A DNA stretch of 64,000 bases from Streptomyces lydicus (GTDB taxonomy: Bacteria; Actinomycetota; Actinomycetes; Streptomycetales; Streptomycetaceae): positions 5,208,001-5,272,000 of the forward strand of contig NZ_CP017157.1 of NCBI RefSeq assembly GCF_001729485.1, read 5' to 3'. Positions 30,315 to 39,366 of this stretch are shown here, piece by piece. How positions within the stretch are numbered: position 1 is the first letter of the stretch; every line of letters starts with the position of its first letter. The position numbers were made by a program, and so were the translations under genes. The notes under the pieces are model-generated. The model worked only from the letters and a program-made list of their open reading frames with translations. It searched no databases and was not told where the DNA came from.

Positions 30315-31799
30315 ATGACGCAGCAGCAGGCACGGGAGCGGCACGTTCCGACGGCCGGGGCGAACACCTCGGCGGGCACCGTGGAGCGCAACGGCATCAA
30401 CGCGGTGCCGGAGTCCGAGCGGCACGGCACCCCCAGGTCACTGTTCTGGCCATGGGCGGCGTCCGGGCTGTCGCTGCTGAGCGTCGCCTACGGGATCTAC
30501 CTGATGGGGCTGGGGCTCAGCCCCCGGGCGGCGATCGTCACGGGAACCCTCGGCTACGTCCTCTCGTTCGTCCTGGTGGGGCTGGTGTCGGTGGCCGGGG
30601 TGCGTACGGGTGCGCCGACGATGGTCATCGGCCGGGCGTCGTTCGGCCGGCAGGGCAACAAGCTGCCCACCTTGTTCAGTTACCTCTCCAACGTCGGCTG
30701 GGAGACCGTGCTGGTCGCGCTCTCCGCCCTGGGCGGGGCCGCGGTGCTGGCACGTGTGGCGCCCGGCGTGTTCGCCCGGCCCGACGGGCGGACGCCGACC
30801 ACGGGGGCGCAGGCCCTGTGCTTCGTGGTGACCGCCGTCGTCGTGGTGGTCGTGGGGATCTACGGCCATGCGCTGATCATGCGGGTGCAGAAGTATCTGA
30901 CCGCGGCGATCACCGCGCTGACCGTCGTGTACATGGCTCTGATGGCCGACCGTCTCGACTGGTCCGCACTGGGGGACGACCGTCCCGGCGACCTCGGCAG
31001 GGCCGTCGGCGGGGTGGTTTTCGCGATGACGCTCCTGGGGCTTGGCTGGGTCAACTGCGCCGCCGACTACAGCCGTTACCTGCCGCGCACCAGCAGCGGC
31101 CGGGCGGTCACCGGCTGGACCACGCTCGGCGGGGTGCTGCCCCCGCTGGCCCTGCTGGTCTTCGGGGTGCTGTTGAACGCCGGGGACCCGAAGCTCGCCG
31201 CGGCCGCGGCCGCCGACCCGGTGGGGGCACTCGCGGCGCAGCTGCCGACCTGGTTCCTGGTGCCGTACCTCCTCACCGCCATCGGGGGCTTCGCCTCTGG
31301 AGCGATCATGGACATCTACAGCTCGGGCATGTCGATGCTGGCCCTCGGCATTCCGCTCCGCCGCCACCTCGCGGTGCTGGTGGACGGGGTGCTGATGGCG
31401 TTCGGCGGCTGGTACGTGCTGTTCGTCTCGCCGAGCTTCTTCGCCACCTTCCAGGCGTTCCTGTCCGTCATCGGGGTGGCGATGGCCGCCTGGACGGCGG
31501 TGTTCCTGGTGGAGCAGTGGCGCCGCCGGCACACCGGGTTCGCCCTGCGGACCGCGCGCGCCCTGGGGTGGCCGGCCGTGCTCTCGCTCGTCGCCGGCAC
31601 CGCCGTCGGACTGGGTCTGATCACCTCGGCCGACCCCAACATCGCCAAGGCGGTGGGCTTCCTGCTCACCGACGGCGCCGCCCGGGGCACGCCGGGCGCC
31701 ATGAACCTCGGCGTCGTGGTGGCCCTGGCCGTCGCGGGCGCCCTGTACGCCTGTACCGCCGCCCTCGCCGACCGCACCACCCCCGGAGGAGTCCGATGA
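30315..31799 (+). CDS. NCS1-family purine/cytosine permease
   Basis: A 494-residue permease of the nucleobase:cation symporter-1 family with about twelve hydrophobic segments. The start at 30315 gives the typical hydrophilic N-terminus ending 'VERNGINAVPESERHGTPRS'. Family motifs are visible, including 'GRASFGRQGNKLPTLFSYLS', 'WVNCAADYSRYLPRTSSGRA' and 'IMDIYSSGMSMLALGI'. It should import a purine, cytosine or a related heterocycle with cations. The stop overlaps the ATG of the following methyltransferase gene (ATGA at 31796-31799), so the two are coupled. Confidence 0.9.
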   Translation: MTQQQARERHVPTAGANTSAGTVERNGINAVPESERHGTPRSLFWPWAASGLSLLSVAYGIYLMGLGLSPRAAIVTGTLGYVLSFVLVGLVSVAGVRTGAPTMVIGRASFGRQGNKLPTLFSYLSNVGWETVLVALSALGGAAVLARVAPGVFARPDGRTPTTGAQALCFVVTAVVVVVVGIYGHALIMRVQKYLTAAITALTVVYMALMADRLDWSALGDDRPGDLGRAVGGVVFAMTLLGLGWVNCAADYSRYLPRTSSGRAVTGWTTLGGVLPPLALLVFGVLLNAGDPKLAAAAAADPVGALAAQLPTWFLVPYLLTAIGGFASGAIMDIYSSGMSMLALGIPLRRHLAVLVDGVLMAFGGWYVLFVSPSFFATFQAFLSVIGVAMAAWTAVFLVEQWRRRHTGFALRTARALGWPAVLSLVAGTAVGLGLITSADPNIAKAVGFLLTDGAARGTPGAMNLGVVVALAVAGALYACTAALADRTTPGGVR

Positions 31800-32410
31800 C
31801 CGACCACCACCGCGCCCACCGGCCGCACGAGGTCCGGGAGTTCTTCGCCGTGCGCGCCGCCGACTGGGACACCAAGTTCCCCGACGACGGCCCGGCCTAT
31901 GCCGCGGGCGTCGCCGAACTGGGCCTCCAGGAGGGCGACCGGGTGCTGGACGCGGGCTGCGGCACGGGGCGCGCGCTGCCCGCGCTGCGCGGGGCCGTGG
32001 GAGCGCGGGGGACGGTGCTGGGCGCCGACCTCACGCCCGAGATGCTGCGGGCCGCGGTGCGCGCCGGGCGGGGTGCCCACGCGGCGCTGCTGCTGGCCGA
32101 CGTGACCCGGCTGCCGTTGCCCGGTGCCGCGCTGGACGCGGTGTTCGCCGCGGGGCTGCTGTCCCATCTGGCGGCCCCCACGGGCGGCCTGGCCGAGCTG
32201 GCCAGGGTCGTGCGCCCCGGTGGCCGGCTCGCTCTCTTCCATCCCCTCGGGCGGGCCGCCCTCGCCGCGCGCAAGGGCCGGCAGCTCACCCCCGACGACG
32301 TCCGCGCGGAGCCGAACCTGCGGCCCCTCCTGGCCGGCAGCGGCTGGGAGCTGCTCCGCTACGAGGACGAGGACGCCCGCTATCTGGCGCTGGCGGTCCG
32401 CCGGGGGTGA
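31796..32410 (+). CDS. Class I SAM-dependent methyltransferase
   Basis: A 204-residue small-molecule methyltransferase. Motif I 'VLDAGCGTGRALPAL' (about 50-64) binds S-adenosylmethionine; 'GADLTPEMLRAA' and 'LPLPGAALDAVFAAGLLSHL' are the following Rossmann elements, and 'ARVVRPGGRLALFHP' is the post-motif III region. It resembles the UbiE/Methyltransf_11 group. The gene is translationally coupled to the NCS1 permease, so the methyl acceptor may be a compound that the permease brings in, but this is inference only. Confidence 0.88.
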   Translation: MTDHHRAHRPHEVREFFAVRAADWDTKFPDDGPAYAAGVAELGLQEGDRVLDAGCGTGRALPALRGAVGARGTVLGADLTPEMLRAAVRAGRGAHAALLLADVTRLPLPGAALDAVFAAGLLSHLAAPTGGLAELARVVRPGGRLALFHPLGRAALAARKGRQLTPDDVRAEPNLRPLLAGSGWELLRYEDEDARYLALAVRRG

Positions 32411-32437
32411 CGTCCGGCCGCCCTGCGGGACGCGAGG

Positions 32438-33334
32438 TCAGGAGGCCGCCGGGCCCTCCTTGTGCGGGACCGGGCAGCCGCCGGTGCGACGGGCGGCGGG
32501 GAAGGTGCCGAGTTCGGCGACCCGGAAGCCGTTCGGGTAGCCCTTGATCTCCGGGTTCTGGCGGGCGTAGTGCGGGGTGCGGCGGGGCGGCAGCAGCCGT
32601 ACGGCCCTGGCACGCAGCTTCAGTGCGCCGCGCACGGCCGTGCGGACCGCGGGCGCGGGCCGGTCGTAGCGGAAGGCGTCCAGCAGCGTGTCGTCCAGGA
32701 GGGCCATGCTCGCACCGCGCACCACCGGGGCAAGCGGTCCGTACCAGCCCGCCATCAGGTCCAGGGTGGCGTCCGACACCCGCCGGGCGGCCTCGTCCCA
32801 GCCGAAGTGCGCCTCCTCGTAGGAGTCGAGGAAGCACTCGAAGTCCTCGTAGGTCCGCGGGAGTTCGGGGATGCCCAGGTGGCTGCCGAGGGTGCGGTAG
32901 TACGCGGCGACGGCGGCCCGTTCGTGCGCGGTCAGCGGGCGCCAGCCGTACGCGTCGAGCCAGCGCTTGGGCACCACCACGAAGGTGCACAGGACATAGC
33001 GCATGTCCTCGTCGGAGATGTCGTAGCTGCGGTGCATCTGGTTGATGCGGCGGATCGCCGTACGGCCGTCCTCGTCGTCGAAGCCGTGCTCCAGGACCGC
33101 GTCCAGCAGGAGCGCGGTGTCGTCGTACCGCTTCTGGGTGCGGTCCGTCAGCTCGCCCGTCGCAGCGAGCAGTCGGCCGATGCTGGGCACGGCGTAGGTG
33201 CGGTAGAGCGCGAGCTCCAGGGCCCTGGTGATGTCCCAGGGGAATTCGTGGGTCGCGATGATGCGGTAGATCGCCAGGAAGTCGCGCTCGGGATCGAGCC
33301 GCCGGATCTCCTTCAGCCAGTCGTAGCGCCGCAC
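32438..33334 (-). CDS. MpaB/DUF2236-family oxygenase-like protein
   Basis: A 298-residue protein of the oxygenase MpaB family (DUF2236), relatives of the rubber-degrading latex clearing protein and of the mycophenolic acid oxygenase MpaB, which use b-type haem. Visible family features are 'FLAIYRIIATHEFPWDITRA' (about 19-38), 'RRINQMHRSYDISDEDMRYV' (about 98-117), where the histidine may be a haem ligand, and 'FVVVPKRWLDAYG' (about 122). The C-terminal 60 residues are basic and carry the 'ARQNPEIKGYPNGFRVAELG' segment. Substrate unknown. It faces the converging methyltransferase gene with only 27 bases between stops. Confidence 0.78.
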   Translation of the reverse strand: MRRYDWLKEIRRLDPERDFLAIYRIIATHEFPWDITRALELALYRTYAVPSIGRLLAATGELTDRTQKRYDDTALLLDAVLEHGFDDEDGRTAIRRINQMHRSYDISDEDMRYVLCTFVVVPKRWLDAYGWRPLTAHERAAVAAYYRTLGSHLGIPELPRTYEDFECFLDSYEEAHFGWDEAARRVSDATLDLMAGWYGPLAPVVRGASMALLDDTLLDAFRYDRPAPAVRTAVRGALKLRARAVRLLPPRRTPHYARQNPEIKGYPNGFRVAELGTFPAARRTGGCPVPHKEGPAAS

Positions 33335-33715
33335 CTGACACCTGTCCCTTCGGTTGCCGACAGGGCAATGTTAGGGCGGCGGGCGGCAGTTGAAGGACGG
33401 TGACGGGCGCCAGATCGGGCGGCGGGTGGCCGGATTCCGCCGGTGGGAGCGGGCGCGTCGGGCGGCTGCTCGACGCACCGGCCTACGGGCGCGCCGGCCC
33501 GGTCGCCCGCTCGTGCCGCGCGTGACGAGGGCCGGGCGGCCCGGCGCGCGTGAGCCGGCCGGTTGCCGGGCGCCGGCGGCCCGGGCACCGGTGCGCGGAC
33601 CGCCCGGCCCGGCTGTAGGAACGCATAAGTGCAGCGTAGGGCTGGTGACAACGCCGTACCGAGGCAATTAAGGTGCGCCGACGTACTCCGCGATGAACTG
33701 GATGGGGAGGTCCGC
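33335..33715. other. 381-base divergent intergenic region
   Basis: It separates the divergent DUF2236 gene and the unknown gene starting at 33716. Open frames here are shadows of very GC-rich DNA. A good ribosome binding site GGGGAGG (33704-33710) lies at the right end. TAGGGCT around 33638 resembles a -10 box for the rightward gene, but no -35 box is clear. I see no repeats or structured RNA. Confidence 0.35.
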
Positions 33716-34501
33716 GTGCCCGCGACCGAGAGCGCCGACAACGACCAGTTGTTCGTGCTGACGGCAGTGCTGCTGACACCGGCGCAGTTCCCGAGCGTGC
33801 TCGGCGACGACTATCCAGAGGTGTGCGCGGGCCTGGGCCTGGCACCGTACGCGGAGGGATACGGCCTGGTCCTCGGACAGGACGGCTCCGGCGCGCGCTG
33901 GACGGTGGTGACGGAGGACGTGTCGCTGGTCGCCTGCGCCATCGCGGCCTGGGACTGCGGGATGGAGTACGACCTCTCCCCCGGAGCGGACAGCATCGCC
34001 GCGGCGCTGCCGGGGTGGCCGCTCGCGCTCGCCGTCGCCGCGCCGGGCGTGCCGCAGCCGCACGATCCGGAGCCCGAGGAGGGCGATCCGGCGCCGCTGA
34101 CACCACCGGACGCCGCCGAGTGGGGGCCCGCCCAACGACGGCTCGGTGCCGACGAGATCGCGCTGCAGTGGGCGGCCTGGCGGGACCAGGTGGAGGACGA
34201 GGACGTCACCTTCGCGGAGCCCGGGGACGACGCGCACGAGGGGGTGCGGCGGGTGCTGAAGGAGGCCCGCGGCTATGTCGACCAGCCGCCGCCCCCGGGG
34301 CGGGTGCGGTCGTCGTTCGCGGCCGGGGAGGCGCGCACGCTGCGGGTCGACGGGCCCGGCTGGAGCATGGTCGCGCGCACCGACGACATCGCGTTCGTGT
34401 TGCTGGACGAGGAGCCCGGCGAGGTGCACCCGGTGGGCAGGGGGCCGGAGCTGCCCGGACTGCTGTCGTCGCTCGACGAGTTGGCGGCCCGGCCGGTCTG
34501 A
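33716..34501 (+). CDS. Conserved-looking acidic protein of unknown function
   Basis: A 261-residue protein that I do not recognise. The GTG at 33716 is chosen because GGGGAGG stands 6 bases upstream; the open frame reaches back to 33629 without such a site. The chain is acidic, with no signal peptide or membrane segment. Its codon use is like neighbouring genes, so it is very likely real. The first 115 residues look like a globular domain with alternating beta strands ('DQLFVLTAVLLTPAQFPSVL', 'VVTEDVSLVACAIAAWDCGM'), then a Pro/Glu-rich linker (about 118-135) and a second region ending 'SMVARTDDIAFVLLDEEPGE', which reads like beta strands. No partner gene is adjacent. Confidence 0.65.
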   Translation: MPATESADNDQLFVLTAVLLTPAQFPSVLGDDYPEVCAGLGLAPYAEGYGLVLGQDGSGARWTVVTEDVSLVACAIAAWDCGMEYDLSPGADSIAAALPGWPLALAVAAPGVPQPHDPEPEEGDPAPLTPPDAAEWGPAQRRLGADEIALQWAAWRDQVEDEDVTFAEPGDDAHEGVRRVLKEARGYVDQPPPPGRVRSSFAAGEARTLRVDGPGWSMVARTDDIAFVLLDEEPGEVHPVGRGPELPGLLSSLDELAARPV

Positions 34502-34635
34502 CGGCGGCACGGCCGTACCGACGCGCGCGGGGCCGGGCCGGCCTGACGGCACCCGGGGCAGGTCCCGCGGCGCGAGGGCCCGGCCGCCGTGCGGCGGCTC
34601 ATCCGGTCGGCGGCCGTTCGCCGGCGGCCCGGTCC

Positions 34636-34670
34636 GGCCCCCCGCACCCCGGTCCGGGGCGGCGGGGGCC
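34636..34670. terminator. GC-rich imperfect stem-loop between converging genes
   Basis: GGCCCCC (34636-34642) pairs with GGGGGCC (34664-34670), enclosing an inner CCCCGG/CCGGGG stem. It lies between the unknown gene ending at 34501 and the small membrane protein ending at 34685. Confidence 0.4.
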
Positions 34671-34684
34671 GGAACGGCCCGGGC

Positions 34685-34867
34685 TCAGCGGCCGAGCTGT
34701 TTGCGGCTGACGCGGCGCAGCCGGCGCCGCTGGGAGGAGTCCAGGGTCAGATACGCGACGGCCGGGACCCCGACCATGACCAGTACGGCCGCCCAGAAGG
34801 GCAGCAGCCACAGCAGGAGCACTCCCACCGCGACGCCGCCGATCGCGACCTTCGCCTGTGTGGACAT
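34685..34867 (-). CDS. Small membrane protein, 60 residues
   Basis: A 60-residue protein with two closely spaced hydrophobic segments (about 7-24 and 26-42) and a strongly basic tail (SSQRRRLRRVSRKQLGR) that should face the cytoplasm. Its composition is unlike a random GC-rich frame, which supports a real gene. The start at 34867 is preceded by GGGA at a fitting distance. Function unknown. It is divergent from the SNF2 helicase gene. Confidence 0.6.
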   Translation of the reverse strand: MSTQAKVAIGGVAVGVLLLWLLPFWAAVLVMVGVPAVAYLTLDSSQRRRLRRVSRKQLGR

Positions 34868-35015
34868 CCCTCACGTCCCTTCCGCGGCCCGGGCCGCGCT
34901 CTGTGTATCCCATTGAACGCCGATTTCCCGTCACAGGTTCCCTCCGACGCCGCGCCGTCCGGTACCCTCGGGCGCTCCAGACGCCAGTAGTCAAACTTGA
35001 GGAGTTCTGGACCCC

Positions 35016-37952
35016 GTGCCTTCCCGCCCCGCGGTCGCCCCCGCTCAGCTGTCGGCGCTGTCGCGCTGCGCAGTGGTCTTCCTGCCGTCGGACCCGCCCC
35101 GCACCGGGCGGATCGCCTTCTGGCGCCCTGACGGTGAACCCGTGGCCCAATCCCCGGGGGACCCCTGGGTGGGCGAGGGGGCGGCTGAACGGCTGGACGT
35201 CGTCCTGCCGGACGTCGACGGCGGGGTGATGGTGTGCGAGGTCCCGGCCCTCGTGGTGCCCGTCGCCGACGCGGTGCCCGTTCTGACCCGTGCGCGGACC
35301 GCCCCGGGCACCCATCCGGCGGCGGCCTTCTGGGGGGCCGCGTGCGTACTGGCGCTCCAGTTGGCGGCGCGGGGCCGGCTGCTGCCCGGCGTGAGTCCCG
35401 ACGGATACGACGCCTGGCGGGCCGGGCCGTTCGATCCGGCGGACGTCGGGCGGCTGCGTGACCTCGCCGCCGCGATGCCGCCGTACGCGCACGCCGCCCC
35501 GCTCCCGGACAGCGACCCGGTGGAACTGCCGGATCCCGAACGGCACCTGCGGGCCTTCCTGGACGCGGTGGCGGACGGGCTGCCGCGCTCCCCCGCAGCG
35601 GCGACGGCCACCGGCGCACCGGCGTTCGCGGCCGCGGCCGCGCAGTACGTCCCCGAGCAGCGGGCCTGGGCCGCGGAGGTCGCCGCGGGCCATGACGAGG
35701 GCGTACGGATCTCACTGCGGATCGAGGCGCACGCGGCGGAGGGGGACGGGCCGCGGGCGCCCGCCGGCGAGGGCCCGCGGCCGGGCGCGGCGGACCCCGC
35801 GGACGACGCTCCGCACGCCTTCACCGCGGTCCTCCAGGTGCACGACCTCACCGACCCGGCCCTGGTCGCGGACGCCGCCGAGGTGTGGGCCGGTACCTCA
35901 CCGGCGGGGCAGGCGTTCGGGCCGCGGGCGCGCCGGGACACCCTGCTCACGCTGCGGCGGGCGGCCGACGCCTGGGCGCCGCTCGCCCCGCTGTTGTCCG
36001 CGGCGGTGCCCGACGCGCTGGAACTCGCCGACGAGGAGGTCGCCGAGCTGCTCGGTCCGGCGGGCCGTGCGCTGGCCGCCGCCGGGGTGCCGGTCCACTG
36101 GCCGAAGGCGCTGGTCCGCGGGCTGACCAGCCGGGCGGTGGTGGGGCCGCCGGCCGACGGGGCGGCCGACGGCCCGGAGTCCGGGCTGCCGTCCCTGTTG
36201 TCCGCCGACGCGCTGCTCTCGTTCAGCTGGCGGTTCGCGGTGGGCGACCAGGAGATCGACAAGGCGGAGCTGGACCGGCTGGCCGAGGCCGGACGGCCGC
36301 TGGTGCGGCTGCACGGCGAGTGGGTGCTGATCGATCCGGAGGCCGTTCGCTCCGCCCGGGCACGCGAGGACCGCAAGATCACCCCGCTCGACGCGCTGGG
36401 CGCCGCGCTGACCGGGAGCGCCGAGGACGCGGACGGCGGCCGGGTCGCGGTGGAGGCCACCGGGTGGCCGGCCCGGCTGCGCGACCTGCTCGCCGATCCC
36501 GAGGGCGGCGGGTCCGTGCGGCAGCCGGCGGCGCTCACCGCGACCCTGCGCGACTACCAACTGCGCGGTCTGGGCTGGCTGCACCGGATGACCTCGCTGG
36601 GGCTCGGGGCCACGCTCGCCGACGACATGGGGCTGGGCAAGACGATCACACTGATCTCCCTGCACCTGCACCGGCAGGGCGTTCCCGGCGCGGCCGGCCC
36701 GACCCTCGTCGTCTGTCCCACCTCCCTGATGGGCAACTGGCAGCGGGAGATCGAGAAGTTCGCGCCGGGCACACCGGTCCGCCGCTTCCACGCCGGGCGG
36801 CACAGCCTCACCGAGCTGGGCGACGGCGCGTTCGTCCTCACGACCTACGGGACGATGCGGCTGCACGCCGGCAAACTGGCGGAGGTGGACTGGGGGCTGG
36901 TCGTCGCGGACGAGGCACAGCACGTCAAGAACCCGTACTCGGCGACCGCCAGGGCGTTGCGCACCCTCCCTGCCAGGGCGCGGGTGGCGCTCACCGGCAC
37001 CCCGGTGGAGAACAATCTGTCCGAGCTGTGGGCGATCCTGGACTGGACGACGCCCGGGCTGCTGGGGCCACTGGCCCGGTTCCGTACCCGCTACGCACGA
37101 GCCGTCGAGGGCGGCACGGGCACGCCGGAGGCGGCCGAGCGGCTGGCCCGGCTGGTGCGGCCGTTCCTGTTGCGCCGCCGCAAGACCGACCCGGGGATCG
37201 CGCCGGAACTGCCGCCCAAGACGGAGACCGACCGGGCGGTGGCGCTCACCGCCGAGCAGGCCGGACTGTACGAAGCGGTGGTGCGCGAGGGGCTGCAGGA
37301 GATCGCCGGGACGGACGGGTTCGCGCGGCGTGGGCTGGTGGTCAAGCTCCTCACCTCCCTCAAACAGATCTGCAACCACCCCGCGCAGTACCTGAAGGAG
37401 CAGGACCCGCACGTCCCCGGCCGCTCGGGGAAGGTCGAACTGCTCGACGAGCTGCTGGAATCCGTCCTCGCCGAGGGCGCGAGCGTGCTGGTCTTCACGC
37501 AGTACGTGCAGATGGCGCGACTGTTGGAGGCGCATCTGACGGCCCGCGGGGTCGCCACGCAGTTCCTGCACGGCGGGACGCCGGTGGCTCGGCGCGACGA
37601 GATGGTGCGCCGTTTCCAACAGGGCGCGGCGCCGGTGTTCCTGCTGTCGTTGAAGGCGGCCGGCACGGGGCTGAACCTCACCCGGGCCTCGCACGTCGTG
37701 CACTTCGACCGCTGGTGGAACCCGGCCGTCGAGGCGCAGGCCACCGACCGCGCGTACCGCATCGGGCAGACCCAGCCGGTGATGGTCCACCGGATCATCA
37801 CGGAAGGCACCGTCGAGGACCGGATCGCCGACATGCTCTTCCGCAAGCAGCGGTTGGCCGACGCGGTGCTGGGCTCGGGCGAGGCCGCACTGACCGAACT
37901 CACCGACGCCGAGCTGGCGGACCTGGTCGCACTGCGAGGGAGCGAGCGATGA
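35016..37952 (+). CDS. SNF2-family ATP-dependent helicase
   Basis: A 978-residue Swi2/Snf2 protein. The N-terminal half (about 1-500) is the SNF2_N-associated region of bacterial HelZ-type proteins. The ATPase core has motif I DDMGLGKT with K542, motif II D632-EAQH636, motif III 'ALTGTPVENNLSELW', and in the second RecA domain 'VFTQYVQM', 'LSLKAAGTGLNLTRASHVVH' and 'RAYRIGQTQPV'. It should move on double-stranded DNA, perhaps in transcription or repair. The GTG at 35016 follows GAGGAG. Its stop overlaps the ATG of the SWIM-domain gene (ATGA at 37949), so both proteins are made together and probably work together. Confidence 0.92.
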   Translation: MPSRPAVAPAQLSALSRCAVVFLPSDPPRTGRIAFWRPDGEPVAQSPGDPWVGEGAAERLDVVLPDVDGGVMVCEVPALVVPVADAVPVLTRARTAPGTHPAAAFWGAACVLALQLAARGRLLPGVSPDGYDAWRAGPFDPADVGRLRDLAAAMPPYAHAAPLPDSDPVELPDPERHLRAFLDAVADGLPRSPAAATATGAPAFAAAAAQYVPEQRAWAAEVAAGHDEGVRISLRIEAHAAEGDGPRAPAGEGPRPGAADPADDAPHAFTAVLQVHDLTDPALVADAAEVWAGTSPAGQAFGPRARRDTLLTLRRAADAWAPLAPLLSAAVPDALELADEEVAELLGPAGRALAAAGVPVHWPKALVRGLTSRAVVGPPADGAADGPESGLPSLLSADALLSFSWRFAVGDQEIDKAELDRLAEAGRPLVRLHGEWVLIDPEAVRSARAREDRKITPLDALGAALTGSAEDADGGRVAVEATGWPARLRDLLADPEGGGSVRQPAALTATLRDYQLRGLGWLHRMTSLGLGATLADDMGLGKTITLISLHLHRQGVPGAAGPTLVVCPTSLMGNWQREIEKFAPGTPVRRFHAGRHSLTELGDGAFVLTTYGTMRLHAGKLAEVDWGLVVADEAQHVKNPYSATARALRTLPARARVALTGTPVENNLSELWAILDWTTPGLLGPLARFRTRYARAVEGGTGTPEAAERLARLVRPFLLRRRKTDPGIAPELPPKTETDRAVALTAEQAGLYEAVVREGLQEIAGTDGFARRGLVVKLLTSLKQICNHPAQYLKEQDPHVPGRSGKVELLDELLESVLAEGASVLVFTQYVQMARLLEAHLTARGVATQFLHGGTPVARRDEMVRRFQQGAAPVFLLSLKAAGTGLNLTRASHVVHFDRWWNPAVEAQATDRAYRIGQTQPVMVHRIITEGTVEDRIADMLFRKQRLADAVLGSGEAALTELTDAELADLVALRGSER

Positions 37953-39241
37953 CCGGAAACCACGACGACGCGTACCCGCCGGAGCCCGAGCGGACGTTCG
38001 CCGCGCTGCCGCCGGCCCGTGGCGGCGGCTTCGCGCGGACCTGGTGGGGGCGGGCATGGCTCAAGGCGCTGGAGGACTCGGCGCTGGACGGCGCGCAGCT
38101 GAAGCTGGGACGGCGGCATGCGCGGGCCGGGGCGGTCGGCGCGGTGTCCGTGCGCCCGGGCCGGATCACCGCGGTGGTCCAGGACCGCGACCACTCGCGG
38201 CACCGCACCGATGTGCTGCTGGCGCAGTTGTCCGCGGCGCAGTGGGACCGCTTCCTGGACCTGGTCGTGGACCGGGCGGGGCGCCTCGCGGCGCTGCTGG
38301 ACCGGGACGTGCCGCCGGTGCTGGCCGAGGACGCGGCGGCCGCGGGGATCGAACTGCTGCCGGGCATCGGCGACCTGGAGTCCGCGTGCGACTGCGGCGC
38401 CTGGGACCACTGCGCGCACTCGTCCGCGCTGTGCTACCAGGTGGCGCGGCTGCTGGACCAGGACCCGTTCGTGCTGCTGCTGTTGCGCGGGCGGGGCGAG
38501 CGGGAGCTGCTGGCGGAGCTCCAGGCGCGCAGTGCGTCGCGGGCCGGGGCCCCGGCCCGGGAGGCGGGGGCGGAGCGGGCCGGCGCGGGGGTGCCGGCCG
38601 CCGAGGCGTACGCGGCGCGCGACATCCTGCCGCCGCTGCCGGCGCCCCCGCCGCCCGTCGACGTACCGGGGACCGCGCCGGCGCTCGGCGGCGGCACGCC
38701 GCCCGCACCGGGCGTGGCGGTGGCCGCGCTGGAGTTCCTGATCCGTGACGCGGCGGTGCGCGCCCAGCGGCTGCTCGCGGACGCGCTCTCCCCCTGGCAT
38801 CCGGACGTGCCGCCGCCGCCCGCGCTGACGCCCGGTCAGGACGCGGTGCGACTGGCCGCAGCCGGCGCCGGGGAGGCCATATCCGCGCGGCTGGCGGCCG
38901 GTTCGGGGCGCGATGTGCGGGGACTGACGCTGGCCGTACGCGCCTGGGAACTGGGCGGGGCGGTCGGGCTCGCGGTGCTGGAGGAGGAGTGGACACCGGA
39001 TCCGGCGACGCTGGCCCGGGCGGCCGGCCGGCTCGCGGCCGCCCGGGAGGACGACGGGGCCCAGCCGGGGCCGCGGGTCTCCGGCAACCGCTGGACGGTG
39101 GCCGGCGGCGAGGCCCAGCTGCGCTACGGGCGGGACGGCCGCTGGTGGCCGTACCGGAAGGAGGACGGCCGGTGGGCGCCCGCCGGCCCGGCCTCGGACG
39201 ACCCGGCGGGCGCGCTGGCGGCGCTGTCACCGGAGGGGTGA
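37949..39241 (+). CDS. SWIM zinc-finger protein, partner of the SNF2 helicase
   Basis: A 430-residue protein with a SWIM zinc finger: C147-x-C149-x5-C155-x-H157 (CDCGAWDHCAH), which fits the CxCx(n)CxH pattern. The N-terminal 'RGGGFARTWWGRAWLKALED' is typical of the bacterial SWIM proteins found next to SNF2 helicases. The middle (about 190-250) is a Pro/Ala-rich linker and the C-terminal part an unknown domain. SWIM fingers bind DNA or protein, so it may guide the helicase. The gene is coupled to the helicase by a 4-base overlap and the transcript ends at a long hairpin (39321-39366). Confidence 0.9.
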   Translation: MTGNHDDAYPPEPERTFAALPPARGGGFARTWWGRAWLKALEDSALDGAQLKLGRRHARAGAVGAVSVRPGRITAVVQDRDHSRHRTDVLLAQLSAAQWDRFLDLVVDRAGRLAALLDRDVPPVLAEDAAAAGIELLPGIGDLESACDCGAWDHCAHSSALCYQVARLLDQDPFVLLLLRGRGERELLAELQARSASRAGAPAREAGAERAGAGVPAAEAYAARDILPPLPAPPPPVDVPGTAPALGGGTPPAPGVAVAALEFLIRDAAVRAQRLLADALSPWHPDVPPPPALTPGQDAVRLAAAGAGEAISARLAAGSGRDVRGLTLAVRAWELGGAVGLAVLEEEWTPDPATLARAAGRLAAAREDDGAQPGPRVSGNRWTVAGGEAQLRYGRDGRWWPYRKEDGRWAPAGPASDDPAGALAALSPEG

Positions 39242-39320
39242 GGGCCCGCACCGGAACGCGGCGGACCGAGGCGTTCCGCCTGCCGTCCCGGGGCGGGGGG
39301 CTGCGCCGGGGACGGCCGGT

Positions 39321-39366
39321 CGGCCTTCGGGCAGCGCGGGTCAGTCCCCGCGCTGCCCGAAGGCCG
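39321..39366. terminator. 20-bp perfect stem-loop overlapping the 3' end of the LysR gene
   Basis: A perfect 20-bp stem with a 6-base loop (TCAGTC, 39341-39346). The loop contains the LysR gene's stop codon (TCA at 39341-39343 on the plus strand) and the right arm its last codons. It can terminate the rightward SNF2/SWIM transcript and, from the other side, the lysR transcript. Confidence 0.75.
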
